Assembly: GCF_016745235.1 (NCBI RefSeq)
Contig: NZ_JAELVM010000001.1
Span: 881,856-945,855 of the forward strand
From: Chryseobacterium endalhagicum
Lineage (GTDB): Bacteria > Bacteroidota > Bacteroidia > Flavobacteriales > Weeksellaceae
Direction: 5' to 3'
DNA length: 64,000 nt
Shown: piece by piece, positions 34,540-43,519 of the stretch
Position numbering within the stretch: the first letter of the stretch is position 1
Layout: every line of letters begins with the position of its first letter
The notes under the pieces: model-generated
Seen by the model: the letters and a program-made list of their open reading frames with translations, nothing else
The model's database searches: none
What the model was told of the DNA's origin: nothing
Translations under genes and position numbers: made by a program

Positions 34540-35133
34540 ATGGTTTACAAGATCCGCGTAATATTAGATGCGAAAGAGGATATTTTCCGTGATATTGAAG
34601 TAAAGGGAAAACAGTCACTATGGAACTTACATTTGGGAATTAAAAGTGCGTTCAGTCTTCAGGGAGACGAGCTTTCTACTTTTAATATGTTGGAAGACGA
34701 CGGAACAATTGTTAAAAGCGTTCCACTGGAAGATATGAGTGATGATGGTGACGGCGAAATTATGTCTGACGTGTACATTGATGAAGCTTTCGAAAAGGCG
34801 GGTGACAAAGCACAGTTCCAGTACGGACTTCTTGACCTTTGGGAATTTTTCTGCGAGCTTGTAGAAGTGATCGATGAAACAAAAGGCGTTATTTATCCTA
34901 TTACCGTATACAGATTTGGAAATGTTCCGTTAAAAGCACCAAGCAAGAGCGGAACCGGAGGATCCAAAAAGAGATCAGCAATGCCGTTAATGGACGATGA
35001 TTTCAGTTTTGATGATGACTTTGGATCAAGCACCAGTTTCGAAGATGAAGATGACGACAGCTTTGATGACGAAGAAGAAGACTACAACGATGATGTTTTC
35101 GAAGATGAGGAAGACAATGACGATGAAAGATAG
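34540..35133 (+). CDS. pRiA4b ORF-3-like protein with acidic tail
   Basis: A 197-residue protein. Residues ~1-130 match the plasmid pRiA4b ORF-3-like domain: MVYKIRVILDAKEDIFRDIE, LWNLHLGIKSAFSLQGDELS, and a QYGLLDLWEFFCELVEV helix. The last ~60 residues are almost all Asp, Glu, Ser and Phe (for example DDDFSFDDDFGSS), a disordered acidic tail. The family is sometimes labelled IS1096 passenger protein, but no transposon features surround it here. Function is unknown. It has its own promoter and terminator, so it is monocistronic. Confidence 0.8.
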   Translation: MVYKIRVILDAKEDIFRDIEVKGKQSLWNLHLGIKSAFSLQGDELSTFNMLEDDGTIVKSVPLEDMSDDGDGEIMSDVYIDEAFEKAGDKAQFQYGLLDLWEFFCELVEVIDETKGVIYPITVYRFGNVPLKAPSKSGTGGSKKRSAMPLMDDDFSFDDDFGSSTSFEDEDDDSFDDEEEDYNDDVFEDEEDNDDER

Positions 35134-35149
35134 CATCTGAATACAATAT

Positions 35150-35180
35150 AAGGCCTTGGATTTTTGTCCGGGGCTTTTTT
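35150..35180 (+). terminator. Terminator of the pRiA4b-like gene
   Basis: AAGGCCTTGGA pairs with TCCGGGGCTT (one bulged G, two G-T pairs), followed by a T-run, 16 bases past the stop. Confidence 0.75.
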
Positions 35181-35190
35181 ATGTGAAAAG

Positions 35191-35420
35191 TGAATTTTGC
35201 TTCGCAAGTGAATGGTGAATTTGAAAGTAGCATGCTTTCAATCACGGTTTACTTTTCACCTGTGGTATTTTCTTTGAAACTTAATGTCAATGGTGAATTT
35301 TGCTTCGCAAGTGAATGGTGAATTTGAAAGTAGCATGCTTTCAATCACGGTTTACTTTTCACATGTGGTATTTTCTTTGAAACTTAATGTCAATGGTGAA
35401 TTTTGCTACGCAAGTCAATA
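35191..35420 (+). repeat. 103-bp tandem repeat, two full units and a partial third
   Basis: Units begin TGAATTTTGCTTCGCAAGTG at 35191 and 35294; a third diverging copy begins at 35397. The first two units are almost identical (one base change in CACCTGTGG/CACATGTGG), giving an exact 103-base period. A related stretch lies at 57797-57880. Confidence 0.85.
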
Positions 35421-35644
35421 GTGATTTTAAAGCTGCATATTTATTATTGACGATTCACAATTCACTTACGTAGCAAAATTCACCATTAACATTTCTTAAT
35501 CTCAGTCTAAACCTCTGCCTTTGCCTCAACCTGAAATAAAGATTCACCATTCACTCGCGAAGCAAATTGACAATTGACCATTCACATTTAGCAAAATTCA
35601 CGATTAACTACTCACAATTCACCCTCACACACTTCATTTTTCCT

Positions 35645-35652
35645 TACTTTTG
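35645..35652 (+). promoter_or_regulatory. Putative -7 box for the GH13 gene
   Basis: TACTTTTG matches TAnnTTTG, 14 bases before the ATG at 35667. Confidence 0.5.
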
Positions 35653-35666
35653 TTAAAAATAGATGA

Positions 35667-37013
35667 ATGAAGAAATTAATTCTACTAGCAATAATTGGTC
35701 TGGGAATTGTTTCCTGTACCACTCAAAATACAATAAACACTATGGATTTGCCGAAAGACTGGAAGCATACAACCAATATATACGAAGTCAATGTAAGACA
35801 ATACACTCAGGAAGGAACATTTAAAGCATTTGAAAAAGAAATGCCCCGACTGAAGAAAATGGGCGTAAAAACGCTCTGGTTCATGCCCATAACGCCAATC
35901 GCTCGGCAAAATAAAAAAGGAAGCCTTGGAAGTCCTTATGCAGCCTCGGATTATACTTCTGTCAACCCTGAATTCGGAACCCTGAATGATTTTAAACATA
36001 TGGTAAATGAAGCCCACAGACTGGGTTTCAAAGTCATTATCGACTGGGTGGCCAATCACACGGGCTGGGACCATATCTGGACCAAAACACATTCGGAGTT
36101 TTACCTGAAAGATCCCGATGGGAAATTTCACATCGCTTCTGGAATGGATGACATCATTGAGCTGGATTACAAAAACCAGGAAATGAGACTGGCCATGATT
36201 GATGCCATGAAATTCTGGGTAAAGGAAACCGGAATTGATGGTTTCAGATGTGATCTGGCCTCCTGGGTAGAAGTGGATTTCTGGGAGCAGGCACGTCCCG
36301 AAGTTGAAAAAATAAAGCCGTTGTTCTGGCTGGGAGAATTTGATGAACTGGAAAGCCCGGAATACGGAAAAGTATTTGATGCCAGCTATTCATGGAAATG
36401 GATGCACAAATCCGCCGATTATTATAAAAAAAATGAACCGCTTCAGGAACTTAAAGACCTGTTGGTGAAATATTCAAATATTGGCGATGCTTCCATGAGA
36501 GCATGGTTTACAACCAATCATGACGAAAATTCATGGAACGGCACCGAATACGAAAAATACGGTACGATCACGAAACCTATGGCTGTTTTCTCCGCAACCT
36601 GGAATGGGGTGCCTCTTCTGTACTCGGGCCAGGAGCTTCCCAATATGAAAAGACTGGAATTCTTTGAAAAAGATGTCATCAAGTGGACCAATACCTTCCA
36701 GATGGCTGAATTTTATAAAACCCTTCTCGAATTAAAAGCTTCCAACCCGGCATTAAAAGGCGGAGATGCCAAAGTATCAACCTATCTTCTGAACACGACC
36801 GCCAATGATAAAATTCTTGCCTACATAAGAAAGAACGGAAAAGATGAGGTTCTCGTAGTTCTGAATATGTCCAAAGGGCCTGTAGACTTCACTATTGAAG
36901 ATGAAAATCTTTCAGGAACTTTCAGGAATATCTTCGACAGGACCAAAAGAGATTTCGACAGCGGAAAATATTTCACATTTAAGGTTTCAGATTACGCCGT
37001 TTTTGAAAAATAA
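35667..37013 (+). CDS. GH13 alpha-amylase family lipoprotein
   Basis: A 448-residue glycoside hydrolase of family 13 anchored by a lipoprotein signal (ILLAIIGLGIVSC). The barrel motifs are in place: VIIDWVANHTGWD (region I), GFRCDLASW with nucleophile Asp196, WLGEFDE with acid/base Glu224, and TTNHDENSW with Asp286. The last ~90 residues form the beta-sandwich C domain (KILAYIRKNGKDEVLVVLN). It should cleave alpha-1,4-glucans at the periplasmic or outer face. No Sus partner is adjacent; the SusC/D pair at 50555 is 14 kb away. Confidence 0.93.
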   Translation: MKKLILLAIIGLGIVSCTTQNTINTMDLPKDWKHTTNIYEVNVRQYTQEGTFKAFEKEMPRLKKMGVKTLWFMPITPIARQNKKGSLGSPYAASDYTSVNPEFGTLNDFKHMVNEAHRLGFKVIIDWVANHTGWDHIWTKTHSEFYLKDPDGKFHIASGMDDIIELDYKNQEMRLAMIDAMKFWVKETGIDGFRCDLASWVEVDFWEQARPEVEKIKPLFWLGEFDELESPEYGKVFDASYSWKWMHKSADYYKKNEPLQELKDLLVKYSNIGDASMRAWFTTNHDENSWNGTEYEKYGTITKPMAVFSATWNGVPLLYSGQELPNMKRLEFFEKDVIKWTNTFQMAEFYKTLLELKASNPALKGGDAKVSTYLLNTTANDKILAYIRKNGKDEVLVVLNMSKGPVDFTIEDENLSGTFRNIFDRTKRDFDSGKYFTFKVSDYAVFEK

Positions 37014-37051
37014 ATAGTCATGAAACAAAGTTGAAATATTTTCAGCGATGA

Positions 37052-37130
37052 TAATATTCAACAGGGGCGGACTTTAGTCCGCTCATTTTATGCATATTTG
37101 TATATGGCTTTAGCCAAAACGTATATTTTG
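37052..37130. repeat. GCTTTAGC palindromic intergenic element, third copy
   Basis: Contains GGCGGACTTTAGTCCGC (about 37066-37082), a compensated variant of GGCGGGCTTTAGCCCGCC at 20034, followed by GGCTTTAGCCAAAACGTATAT. Both arms changed together (G-C to A-T), which keeps the hairpin. Confidence 0.6.
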
Positions 37131-37189
37131 CAGGCTATCCTTCTCTTGCAAGATGAATTAAGAGATTTTCACACGAAAACTTTCACGAC

Positions 37190-37630
37190 ATGAACAAACA
37201 GGAATTACTAGACATCATAAAAACAAAAATCACCACCAAGATCCAAAACTTTGAAAATCTTATAGCCGAAACCCGTGCTTCCAGTAATGACACTAAAAGT
37301 TCAATGGGCGATAAATACGAAACCGGCAGAGAAATGCTCCAGCAGGAGATCAATAATCTTCAGCGGCAGCTTAACGAATCTTTGAGTCAGCTTGCAGTGA
37401 TCCAAAAAATATCCGCCGAACCATCTGATAAGGTACAGACAGGCGCTTTAGTAAAAACAGACAAAGGCTTATTCTACATTACGGTATCCGTAGGTGAAAT
37501 TATTTCAGACAATCAGAAGATAATGACTGTTTCTGCAGAGTCTCCACTGGTGAAAGCGATGTCAGGTAAAAAATCTGCAGAAGGATTTGTTATAAATAAT
37601 ATTCACCAAAAGATTGTCGATATCTGGTAA
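37190..37630 (+). CDS. GreA/GreB-like transcription elongation factor
   Basis: A 146-residue protein. The first ~75 residues form a helical hairpin (IQNFENLIAETRASSNDTKS, then LQQEINNLQRQLNESLSQLA) and the last ~65 resemble the GreA C-terminal domain: ALVKTDKGLFYITVSVGEI and SAESPLVKAMSGKKSAEGF in place of the GreA ISxxSPLGxALxGKxxGD pattern. Gre factors stimulate transcript cleavage in stalled RNA polymerase. The N-terminal tip lacks an obvious DD/EE acidic pair, so cleavage activity is uncertain. Orthologs are sometimes misnamed 3-oxoacyl-ACP synthase; no such domain is present. Confidence 0.75.
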   Translation: MNKQELLDIIKTKITTKIQNFENLIAETRASSNDTKSSMGDKYETGREMLQQEINNLQRQLNESLSQLAVIQKISAEPSDKVQTGALVKTDKGLFYITVSVGEIISDNQKIMTVSAESPLVKAMSGKKSAEGFVINNIHQKIVDIW

Positions 37631-38041
37631 GTTATCAGGGTGAAAACAATAAATTGAAGTGAAAATTTATCAAGTCAAACATCAAAAAGTGATTTTTACA
37701 CCTTTTATGATCAATTATTGTTAAAAAATTAAGAGGATTTTTGAAACAATATGATAATTTTTAGGTTGGATTTGAAGAAATAACGGAAATTTAAGTGTCA
37801 ATATGAATAAATTTTTATTGTTAAAAATTTAAATTAATGTCAGAGTTTTGATGGATCATTTTTTCTTAATTTGGAATATTTAAGTTAATTTTTTTTATAT
37901 TAATTGTAAATTTTGATTAATTATATTTCAATTATATTTAATAAAAAATGTGAATTTCATAACAATATTTTGATTTTTTTGTTGATTGTATTAATTCAAT
38001 TATTATATTTGGATTGATAACACACCAAAATAATATTGTTT
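37631..38041. other. AT-rich promoter region of the M4 peptidase gene
   Basis: No gene in about 410 bases. It is extremely AT-rich with runs of ATATTT and AATTAA, and holds the promoter at 37978-38011. No hairpin or repeat stands out. Confidence 0.6.
37978..38011 (+). promoter_or_regulatory. Promoter of the M4 metallopeptidase gene
   Basis: TTTG (37978-37981) and TATATTTG (38004-38011), 22 bases apart, match the Bacteroidota consensus. The ATG at 38042 is 30 bases further on. Confidence 0.6.
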
Positions 38042-40798
38042 ATGAAAAACAAATTGACACTTATGGTTTTTGTTCCGCTTTTGGTAAGCGGAATCAGCCT
38101 GCAGGCTCAACGATATGTTGAGCAAAGAATTGATGAAGGAAATTCATCAATGATTACATTCAAACCTGGAACCAATGCGAGGGACCTTGCATTATCCGAC
38201 AGCGGAAAATTTTTCTCCGAGATCTTAAACCTTCCGGCGGGATCTAAAATGGTTAAAATTAATTCGGCAAAACTCTTCAGTGATTTTTCCGATGAAAAGT
38301 ACCAGCTGTATCACAACGGAATTAAAGTGGAATTTGCCAATTACATGCTGCACTATGTAAAAGGCAATCTGGTAAGCATGAATGGCGAATTCTATGATAC
38401 CAGCGATCTGAATACCCAGGCCGATGTCCCTGAATCTGCCGCACTTAAGGCCGCCGTGAAGTATATCGGCGCCAAAGAGTTAATGACAAACACGGAGTAT
38501 GGCAGAGAAATTAATTATCAGCCTAAAGGAGAATTGGTATTATTGCCGGTTGAAGCGGCCAATGGAAAATACAGATTGCTGCTGTCCTACAAATTTGATA
38601 TCTTTTCCGCCGAACCTTTCCTGAGATCCAATGTGTATGTGGATGCCAAATCCGGAGCCGTTTTGCTTAATGACCAGATTATGAAGCATACGGGAGAACA
38701 TTCCCACGGAAAAGGAATGATCGGTATTTCTCCTGCAGGACCGGAAAACCAATCCAAACAGGATTTTGCATCAATTTTTGTTGCCGGAAGTGCCCAGACC
38801 AAATACAGTGGAACAAAATCAATTGAAACGACCCTTGTTAGCGGAAAATATGCATTAAAAGACAATACAAGAGGAGGAGGAGTCAATACCTACAATAACA
38901 ATAACGCCAACTATACCAGTCTTACAAAAAACAATATTACCGATACGGACAACAACTGGACCACAGCAGAACATTCCTCAACAGGAAATGATGTGGCGCT
39001 GGATGTTCATTGGGGTGTAGAGAAAACATACGATTATTTCAAAGATACATTCAATAGAGACAGTTATGACAATCAGGGAGCTGTTCTTGACAGTTATATT
39101 CATGTAAGAAACTCATGGGAAAACGCAGCCTGGACCGGAAGCGCAATGGTTTATGGGGATGGGGCTACCAACTTTAAGCCTCTGGGAGCATTTGACGTAA
39201 CCGCCCACGAATTAGGACATGCGGTATGTCAGGAGACTGCGAATCTCGTTTATCAGAGAGAATCAGGAGCCTTGAATGAAGGACTTTCCGATATCTGGGG
39301 AACCGTGGTTGAAAATGCCTACGCACCGGAGAAGCAGAATTTCTTAATCGGTGAAGATATTACCAAAGTATCTCCCAATTATTTAAGATCCATGAGCAAT
39401 CCCAATTCAGGATTGTCTAAACAGCCGGATACCTACAAAGGAACCTATTGGAAAGATGCCAGTAATTCCTGTATCCCCAATCCGGATACTAACGATAACT
39501 GCGGGGTTCACTACAACAGCGGCGTGCTGAATTACTGGTTCTATCTTCTGGTAATGGGAGGCACCGGAACCAATGATATCGGAAACAGCTTCAATGTGAC
39601 CGGAATCGGATTTGAAAAAGCAGCAAAAATTGTCTACAGACTGGAAACTTCTTATCTGACATCCAATTCTAATTATAATAATGCCCTGACTTATGGAATT
39701 CAATCTGCAAAAGATCTTTTCGGCGCAGATTCAGCAGAACATAAAGCTACCCAGAATGCATTTTATGCGGTAGGTTTAGGAACAGCTTATTCCGGCGGAA
39801 CTCCTACAACAGATACTCAGGCACCTACAGCACCTCAGTTGTCTGCATCTTCTACCACACAAAACTCTACATCATTGTCATGGAGCGGATCTACGGATAA
39901 TGTAGCTGTTACAGGATATGATGTATACAGAGGGACAAGTCTTCTTGGATCTACAACTACTGCCACAACGTATTCCGTGACCGGACTTTCTCCGGCTACA
40001 GCGTACAGCTTCACTGTGAAGGCAAAAGACGCCGCAGGAAATATTTCCGCAGCAAGCAATACTGTGAATGTCACTACACTATCCGGAACGGCTGCAACCT
40101 ATTGTTCAGCGTCTTCCAATTCTACAGCAGACGAGCGCATCAGTAATGTGAAGTTTGCAGATATCAACCAGTCTTCTACAGGTACGGCAGGGTATGAGAA
40201 TTTCACTTCTGTGATCGGAAATGTTACAAAAGGAAACGCTTATTCTATCTCAATAACGCCATACTGGACCTCTATAAAATACAGTGAAGGATATGCTGTT
40301 TATATTGATTATAACGGTGATGGAGACTTTACCGATGCGGGAGAACTGGCATGGACAAAAACGGCAGGTACAACTTCTCCGGTTTCCGGCAGCATAACCA
40401 TTCCAGGTACTGCTCTTACAGGAAACACAAGAATGAGAGTGATCATGAAATACAATTCAGTGCCTTCGTCTTCATGCGGAACAATCAGTTACGGACAAAT
40501 TGAAGATTATACCTTAAAAATAACTTCTGCAGGTGCTGTTTCTTCGTTGATCGCTGAATCTTCAGCTGGTAACACAGCCATCAGCGTTTATCCGAATCCG
40601 GTAAAAGAGGTCATTAAGATTAAATCCGAATCCGGTTCAGAGTTCAGATATCAGCTTGTGGATGCCCGCGGAAGCGTGGTTCAGTCCGGAGAAACAAAAT
40701 CCCAGTCTATCAATGTTGAATCATTGCTTTCGGGAGTGTATATCCTTTCACTGGATAACGGGAAAGAGAAAATTACCCAGAAAATTATTAAAAATTAA
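38042..40798 (+). CDS. Secreted M4 (thermolysin-like) metallopeptidase with T9SS sorting domain
   Basis: A 918-residue protease; the ATG at 38042 was preferred over the in-frame TTG at 38036 because it begins the signal peptide. A propeptide (~residues 25-220) precedes the catalytic domain with zinc ligands H389-E-L-G-H393 and Glu413 in GALNEGLSD. C-terminal parts are a fibronectin type III repeat (~589-680), a GEVED-type domain (~687-827; YIDYNGDGDFTDAGE, GQIEDYTLKI) and a type A T9SS sorting domain (~846-918; ISVYPNPVKEVIKIKSES). It should be secreted by T9SS and digest extracellular protein. It has its own promoter and terminator. Confidence 0.95.
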   Translation: MKNKLTLMVFVPLLVSGISLQAQRYVEQRIDEGNSSMITFKPGTNARDLALSDSGKFFSEILNLPAGSKMVKINSAKLFSDFSDEKYQLYHNGIKVEFANYMLHYVKGNLVSMNGEFYDTSDLNTQADVPESAALKAAVKYIGAKELMTNTEYGREINYQPKGELVLLPVEAANGKYRLLLSYKFDIFSAEPFLRSNVYVDAKSGAVLLNDQIMKHTGEHSHGKGMIGISPAGPENQSKQDFASIFVAGSAQTKYSGTKSIETTLVSGKYALKDNTRGGGVNTYNNNNANYTSLTKNNITDTDNNWTTAEHSSTGNDVALDVHWGVEKTYDYFKDTFNRDSYDNQGAVLDSYIHVRNSWENAAWTGSAMVYGDGATNFKPLGAFDVTAHELGHAVCQETANLVYQRESGALNEGLSDIWGTVVENAYAPEKQNFLIGEDITKVSPNYLRSMSNPNSGLSKQPDTYKGTYWKDASNSCIPNPDTNDNCGVHYNSGVLNYWFYLLVMGGTGTNDIGNSFNVTGIGFEKAAKIVYRLETSYLTSNSNYNNALTYGIQSAKDLFGADSAEHKATQNAFYAVGLGTAYSGGTPTTDTQAPTAPQLSASSTTQNSTSLSWSGSTDNVAVTGYDVYRGTSLLGSTTTATTYSVTGLSPATAYSFTVKAKDAAGNISAASNTVNVTTLSGTAATYCSASSNSTADERISNVKFADINQSSTGTAGYENFTSVIGNVTKGNAYSISITPYWTSIKYSEGYAVYIDYNGDGDFTDAGELAWTKTAGTTSPVSGSITIPGTALTGNTRMRVIMKYNSVPSSSCGTISYGQIEDYTLKITSAGAVSSLIAESSAGNTAISVYPNPVKEVIKIKSESGSEFRYQLVDARGSVVQSGETKSQSINVESLLSGVYILSLDNGKEKITQKIIKN

Positions 40799-40849
40799 CC
40801 ATTGATTTTTAACGGATCCTGCGGGATTTAATAAGTAAATGATACGATG

Positions 40850-40888
40850 AAACAGTTGTGGAAATAATTTTCACAGCTGTTTTTTTAT
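40850..40888 (+). terminator. Terminator of the M4 peptidase gene
   Basis: AACAGTTGTGGA pairs with TTCACAGCTGTT (with G-T pairs) around a short AT loop, followed by a T-run, about 50 bases beyond the stop. Confidence 0.75.
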
Positions 40889-40922
40889 GACCTGTGATAA
40901 CTCAAAATCGGTTAGTTTTTTC

Positions 40923-40930
40923 TAAATTTG
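40923..40930 (+). promoter_or_regulatory. Putative -7 box for thyA
   Basis: TAAATTTG matches TAnnTTTG, 24 bases before the thyA ATG at 40955. An in-frame TTG inside the box (40928) was therefore rejected as the start. Confidence 0.5.
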
Positions 40931-40954
40931 AACCATAAAAACCCGCTTTCAAAA

Positions 40955-41749
40955 ATGCAGAACTACCTAGACCTTTTACAGCATATCCTAGACCATGGAA
41001 CAGATAAGACCGACAGAACAGGGACCGGAACCAGAAGTGTTTTCGGATATCAGCTGAGGTACGATCTGTCTGAAGGCTTTCCTATGGTGACCACCAAAAA
41101 AGTACACCTGAAATCCATTATCTACGAACTGCTTTGGTTTTTGAAGGGAGACACCAATGTCAAATATCTGAATGACAACGGCGTAAGCATCTGGGACGAA
41201 TGGGCAGATGAAAACGGTGACTTAGGTCCTGTTTACGGTGCACAGTGGAGAAGCTGGCAGGGAGCGGATGGAAAAATCGTGGATCAGATCACTGAGGTCA
41301 TTGATCAGATCAAAAAAAATCCGGATTCCAGAAGACTGATTGTTTCTGCATGGAACGCTGCCGAAATTCCCAATATGGCGCTGGCCCCATGTCACGCTTT
41401 ATTCCAGTTTTATGTAGCAGACGGAAAGCTGTCGCTGCAACTGTACCAGAGAAGTGCGGATGTTTTTCTTGGAGTACCGTTCAATATTGCAAGCTATGCA
41501 TTATTATTGATGATGGTAGCGCAGGTATGCGATCTGGAAGTGGGAGATTATGTCCACAGTTTCGGAGACGTTCATATTTACAATAATCATTTTGAACAGG
41601 TGAACAGACAGCTTTCCAGAGAACCAAAACCGCTTCCGGTGATGAAACTGAATCCTGAGGTCAAAGATATTTTTGGTTTTAATTTCGAGGATTTTACCCT
41701 GGAAAACTACGATCCGCATCCGGGAATTAAAGCTCCTGTAGCTGTTTAA
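40955..41749 (+). CDS. thyA: Thymidylate synthase ThyA
   Basis: Converts dUMP to dTMP using methylene-tetrahydrofolate. Started at the ATG at 40955 it is 264 residues, the same length as E. coli ThyA, and the catalytic cysteine falls at Cys146 in [10 protein letters not shown], also as in E. coli. Other hallmarks: [74 protein letters not shown] and [14 protein letters not shown]. It stands alone between the M4 peptidase and the serine hydrolase genes. No dihydrofolate reductase gene is adjacent in this window. Confidence 0.97.
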   Translation: MQNYLDLLQHILDHGTDKTDRTGTGTRSVFGYQLRYDLSEGFPMVTTKKVHLKSIIYELLWFLKGDTNVKYLNDNGVSIWDEWADENGDLGPVYGAQWRSWQGADGKIVDQITEVIDQIKKNPDSRRLIVSAWNAAEIPNMALAPCHALFQFYVADGKLSLQLYQRSADVFLGVPFNIASYALLLMMVAQVCDLEVGDYVHSFGDVHIYNNHFEQVNRQLSREPKPLPVMKLNPEVKDIFGFNFEDFTLENYDPHPGIKAPVAV

Positions 41750-41952
41750 TAAGTCTGACCGGAATTTTTGGAGTACCGGAAACAGTAAAGCATCCTGAAT
41801 GATCTCAAAAAAGACAGCCTTTGGAAAGAGAACGGAAAAATTCTGATCCAAATAGAAAATAACGGCGTTTTTTTGTAAGATTATGATTAGTATTTTAACG
41901 GGTTGAGCTGTAACGAACTGCCCTGTTTTACTACTGATTGTAAAATGATACT

Positions 41953-43275
41953 ATGATCCTGAAACGCGTTTTTTTGGTGGCAGCAACAGGTATTTCCTGT
42001 ATGATGTTTTCCCAGCATTCCAACAGACAAAAATTAGCAGATTATCTCGATTCACTTTCGGTACACCATAAAGTAATGGGAAGCTTTGCTTTTGCAGAGA
42101 ATGACCAGCCGACATTTTTGAAGACAACAGGTTTTTCTGATGCCGCGAAACAGCAGAAAGCCAATATGAATACCCAATACCGCATCGGTTCTATTTCCAA
42201 GACTTTTACCGCTGTTCTGGTGATGAAAACGGTTGAGGAGAAAAAAATTTCAACAGATACTAAGCTCTCCCTGTTTTTTCCTGAAATAGAAAATGCGGAT
42301 AAAATAACCATCGGAAACCTTCTGCAGCACAGGACCGGAATTCATAATCTGACCAACGAAGAAGAGTACTGGACTTACAATACCAAACCTCAGACGGAAG
42401 CCTCATTGGTTTCAATCATTAAAAAATACAAAAGTGATTTCCAGCCGGGAACCCAATATGAATACAGCAATTCCAACTACATTCTGCTGGGATTTATTCT
42501 GGAAAAAGTGTATAAAAAAAGCTATGCAAAGCTTATTCAGGAAAAAATTACAGCTCCTTTAAAATTGACGCTGACCCAGGTAGGTGGAAAAATTGACCCT
42601 TCCAAAAATCAGGCGCTTTCTTACACCTACTCTAATGGGAAGTATGAGCCGTGGCAGGAAACGGATATGAGCGTTCCGATTGGGGCAGGAAATATTATTT
42701 CTACTCCAACTGAACTTCTGAAATTTATCATTGCGCTGGAAAACGGCAAGCTGATTACGAAGAACAGCCTTAAGGAAATGAAAACATTTACAGATAATTA
42801 TGGCTACGGAATTACAAAAGTGCCGTTTGAAAAATATTCAGGTTACGGGCATAACGGGGGAATCGATCAGTTTCAGTCTGTATTATACTATTTCCCGGAA
42901 CTGAAAGGGGCGGTCAGCTTTATTACCAACCAATCGGATTACAACAATAATGAGATTTCTATTAAAATGCTGGAGACTGTTACCGGTAAAGATTTTAAAA
43001 TGCCTAATTTTAAAGAAATTTCAGTACCGCAGGAACTCCTGAAAAAATATGAAGGACTTTACAAAGCGGAAGGCTTCCCGCTGGACATAAAAATATTCTC
43101 AGAAGAAGGAAAACTGAAAGCGCAGGCTACCGGCCAGGGCGCATTTCCACTTGAAGCCGTTTCTGAAACTGAATTCAGGTTTGAAGTAGCCAGGATCAGA
43201 ATGAAGTTCAATGCTGAAAAAGGAACAATGGATTTTTCACAGGGAGCGAATAACTTTACCTTTAAAAAACAGTAA
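41953..43275 (+). CDS. Serine hydrolase, class C beta-lactamase-like
   Basis: A 440-residue secreted or periplasmic protein with a signal-like N-terminus (MILKRVFLVAATGISCMMFSQ; the internal Cys in SCMMF is not a good lipobox). The beta-lactamase/PBP-C catalytic motifs are present: GSISK with Ser80 and Lys83 (SxxK), YEYSNSNY (YxN) and GHNGG in place of KTG. A C-terminal ~100-residue beta domain follows (LKKYEGLYKAEGFPLDIK). Such proteins act as D-Ala-D-Ala peptidases or esterases more often than antibiotic-degrading enzymes, so resistance should not be assumed. The 76-residue gene starts one base after its stop. Confidence 0.87.
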   Translation: MILKRVFLVAATGISCMMFSQHSNRQKLADYLDSLSVHHKVMGSFAFAENDQPTFLKTTGFSDAAKQQKANMNTQYRIGSISKTFTAVLVMKTVEEKKISTDTKLSLFFPEIENADKITIGNLLQHRTGIHNLTNEEEYWTYNTKPQTEASLVSIIKKYKSDFQPGTQYEYSNSNYILLGFILEKVYKKSYAKLIQEKITAPLKLTLTQVGGKIDPSKNQALSYTYSNGKYEPWQETDMSVPIGAGNIISTPTELLKFIIALENGKLITKNSLKEMKTFTDNYGYGITKVPFEKYSGYGHNGGIDQFQSVLYYFPELKGAVSFITNQSDYNNNEISIKMLETVTGKDFKMPNFKEISVPQELLKKYEGLYKAEGFPLDIKIFSEEGKLKAQATGQGAFPLEAVSETEFRFEVARIRMKFNAEKGTMDFSQGANNFTFKKQ

Positions 43276-43276
43276 A

Positions 43277-43507
43277 ATGAAGTATTTAAAAATTAATACC
43301 GAAGACAATGCAGATCTGGAAGCACTCAGAAATGCCGTTCTTCAGTTAAAAGGAGTCGCTTCGGCCGAGATCATCGATGATGAAAATCCGGAAAGCGAAC
43401 TGAAAAAAGCATTTGCTAAAACCAAAGAGCAGCTTAAAACAGGCGATTACGAAACTTTGGTGAATGATATTTTTGATATCATCACAAAAAATAATTCTAA
43501 AAAATAA
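43277..43507 (+). CDS. Small hypothetical protein
   Basis: A 76-residue protein starting one base after the serine hydrolase stop; longer in-frame starts lie inside that gene. The first half (MKYLKINTEDNADLEALRNAVLQLKGV) looks like a small beta-alpha-beta fold, and the second is acidic and helical (ELKKAFAKTKEQLKTGDYE). It resembles DUF2683-type small proteins found in Flavobacteriia, but I am not sure. It is 12 bases before the M1 peptidase gene, so the three genes may form one transcript. Confidence 0.65.
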   Translation: MKYLKINTEDNADLEALRNAVLQLKGVASAEIIDDENPESELKKAFAKTKEQLKTGDYETLVNDIFDIITKNNSKK

Positions 43508-43519
43508 TAAAGTTAACAA

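Larger units (their letters stand above)
35134..35666. other. Repeat-rich intergenic region
   Basis: No gene. It holds a terminator (35150-35180), a 103-base tandem repeat (35191-35420) and, near 35445-35610, further CACAATTCAC/ATTCACCATTxAC motifs in inverted sense, so the two halves could pair. The promoter of the GH13 gene lies at its right end. Confidence 0.6.

Noticed and set aside
34540..35133. Mobile-element (IS1096) passenger gene
   Set aside because: The name comes from family annotation; no transposase or terminal repeats surround it, so it was kept as an ordinary gene.
35191..35420. CRISPR array
   Set aside because: The 103-base units are contiguous with no unique spacers, and no cas gene is in the window.
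37190..37630. 3-oxoacyl-ACP synthase
   Set aside because: Some orthologs carry this label, but the helical hairpin plus SPLVKAMSGK region fits a GreA-like factor and no thiolase-fold motif is present.
41953..43275. Antibiotic-resistance beta-lactamase
   Set aside because: The SxxK/YxN motifs also occur in peptidases and esterases, and KTG is replaced by HNG, so a resistance call is not supported.
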